From Candidatus Aegiribacteria sp. (GTDB lineage: Bacteria > Fermentibacterota > Fermentibacteria > Fermentibacterales > JCC-6): a stretch of 44,836 bases of DNA. Positions 44,714 through 44,836 of the stretch are shown here, piece after piece. The DNA lies in assembly GCA_030600545.1 (NCBI GenBank), contig JAUVLV010000017.1, forward strand, positions 1-44,836. Reading direction: 5' to 3'. A model generated the notes under the pieces. It saw only the letters and a program-made list of their open reading frames with translations, was not told the origin of the DNA and did no database searches. Within the stretch, counting starts at the first letter, position 1; every line of letters starts with the position of its first letter. The position numbers and the translations under genes were made by a program.

Positions 44714-44742
44714 TTGACGAATTGGATTACAGAGCGTATTTT
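44714..44742 (+). promoter_or_regulatory. Sigma70-type promoter of tRNA-Asn
   Basis: TTGACG (44714-44719), a 17-base spacer and TATTTT (44737-44742). The -35 matches five of six consensus positions, the -10 four of six. A start near 44749 would lie about 12 bases before the mature tRNA end. Confidence 0.6.
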
Positions 44743-44760
44743 TCCCGTCCATTGAAATGC

Positions 44761-44836
44761 GCCTCGATAGCTCAGTTGGTAGAGCGGGTGGCTGTTAACC
44801 ACTAGGTCCGAGGTTCGAGTCCTCGTCGAGGCGCCA
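44761..44836 (+). tRNA. tRNA-Asn (anticodon GUU)
   Basis: A complete 76-base cloverleaf: acceptor stem GCCTCGA/TCGAGGC, D-arm GCTC...GAGC, anticodon stem GGTGG/CCACT (with one G-U pair) and loop CTGTTAA with anticodon GTT at 44794-44796, T-arm CGAGG-TTCGAGT-CCTCG, discriminator G and an encoded CCA at the last three bases of the window. The 108 bases before it contain its promoter and no other gene that I see. Confidence 0.97.

Noticed and set aside
1-44836. CRISPR arrays, phage, insertion sequences, toxin-antitoxin or restriction genes
   Set aside because: Looked for on both strands; no regularly spaced repeats, transposase or integrase motifs, or defence-type domains were seen, and the tRNA at the end shows no adjoining integrase or att duplicate inside the window.

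Overview
The window reads as the chromosome of a Gram-negative, diderm bacterium from a little-studied lineage. Diderm features include an LptE-like lipoprotein, several proteins that look like outer-membrane beta-barrels, lipobox signal peptides and an ABC exporter for surface polysaccharide. The mix of translation genes with PorV/PorQ-like barrels and PQQ-type propellers, and many proteins I cannot place, suggests an FCB-type candidate phylum (Fermentibacteria/Aegiribacteria-like). That placement is an impression from protein style and is not demonstrated. Base composition is moderate and fairly even. There is no phage, insertion sequence, CRISPR array or toxin-antitoxin pair.

Layout. From 34809 down to 223 some 34 genes lie on the minus strand almost without gaps, most joined by 4-base start/stop overlaps (ATGA, GTGA, TTGA, one CTGA) or TAATG junctions. 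In transcription order they are: (a) der, plsY and a surface-glycan block with an ABC exporter (wzm/wzt), two GT39-type membrane glycosyltransferases flanking a YdjC-type deacetylase, a frameshifted GT9 enzyme, a radical SAM protein, a GT2 enzyme and a WbaP-type phosphoglycosyl transferase; (b) a small outer-membrane set (PorV-like barrel with a CTG start, second barrel, CBM48 lipoprotein) and an orphan MalK-type ATPase; (c) a WecA/TagO-type transferase and an O-antigen-ligase-like protein with a long tail; (d) after a clear hairpin terminator, the translation block rimP-nusA-infB-rbfA-truB-ribF-rpsO-pnp, then dut and lptE; (e) small membrane proteins, an M19 dipeptidase, a DUF5683-like protein, a zinc-ribbon membrane protein, ApbE, an AmmeMemoRadiSam radical SAM enzyme and a NusG-II domain protein.

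From 34906 to 38759 three plus-strand genes follow: an exported protein of unknown function, a GAF/HD-GYP protein and a CHASE2 class III cyclase, so cyclic-di-GMP and cyclic-nucleotide signalling sit together. They meet, with no spacer, a minus-strand pair (barrel plus PQQ-like propeller lipid-free exported protein) at 38760-42223. A divergent promoter region then leads to a plus-strand set of an SH3-like exported protein, an M48 metalloprotease and a glutaminyl cyclase lipoprotein. The window ends with a complete tRNA-Asn that has a good sigma70-type promoter.

How it fits together. The window couples envelope building (lipid precursors via PlsY, LPS transport via LptE, polyprenyl-linked glycan assembly and export) to core translation and RNA turnover in one transcriptional direction. 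The points most worth a second look are the GT39/YdjC/GT39 trio, the CTG-started barrel gene, the GT9 frameshift, the terminator ahead of rimP-nusA, and the ApbE/AmmeMemoRadiSam/NusG-II grouping. I found no clearly new defence or mobile system.
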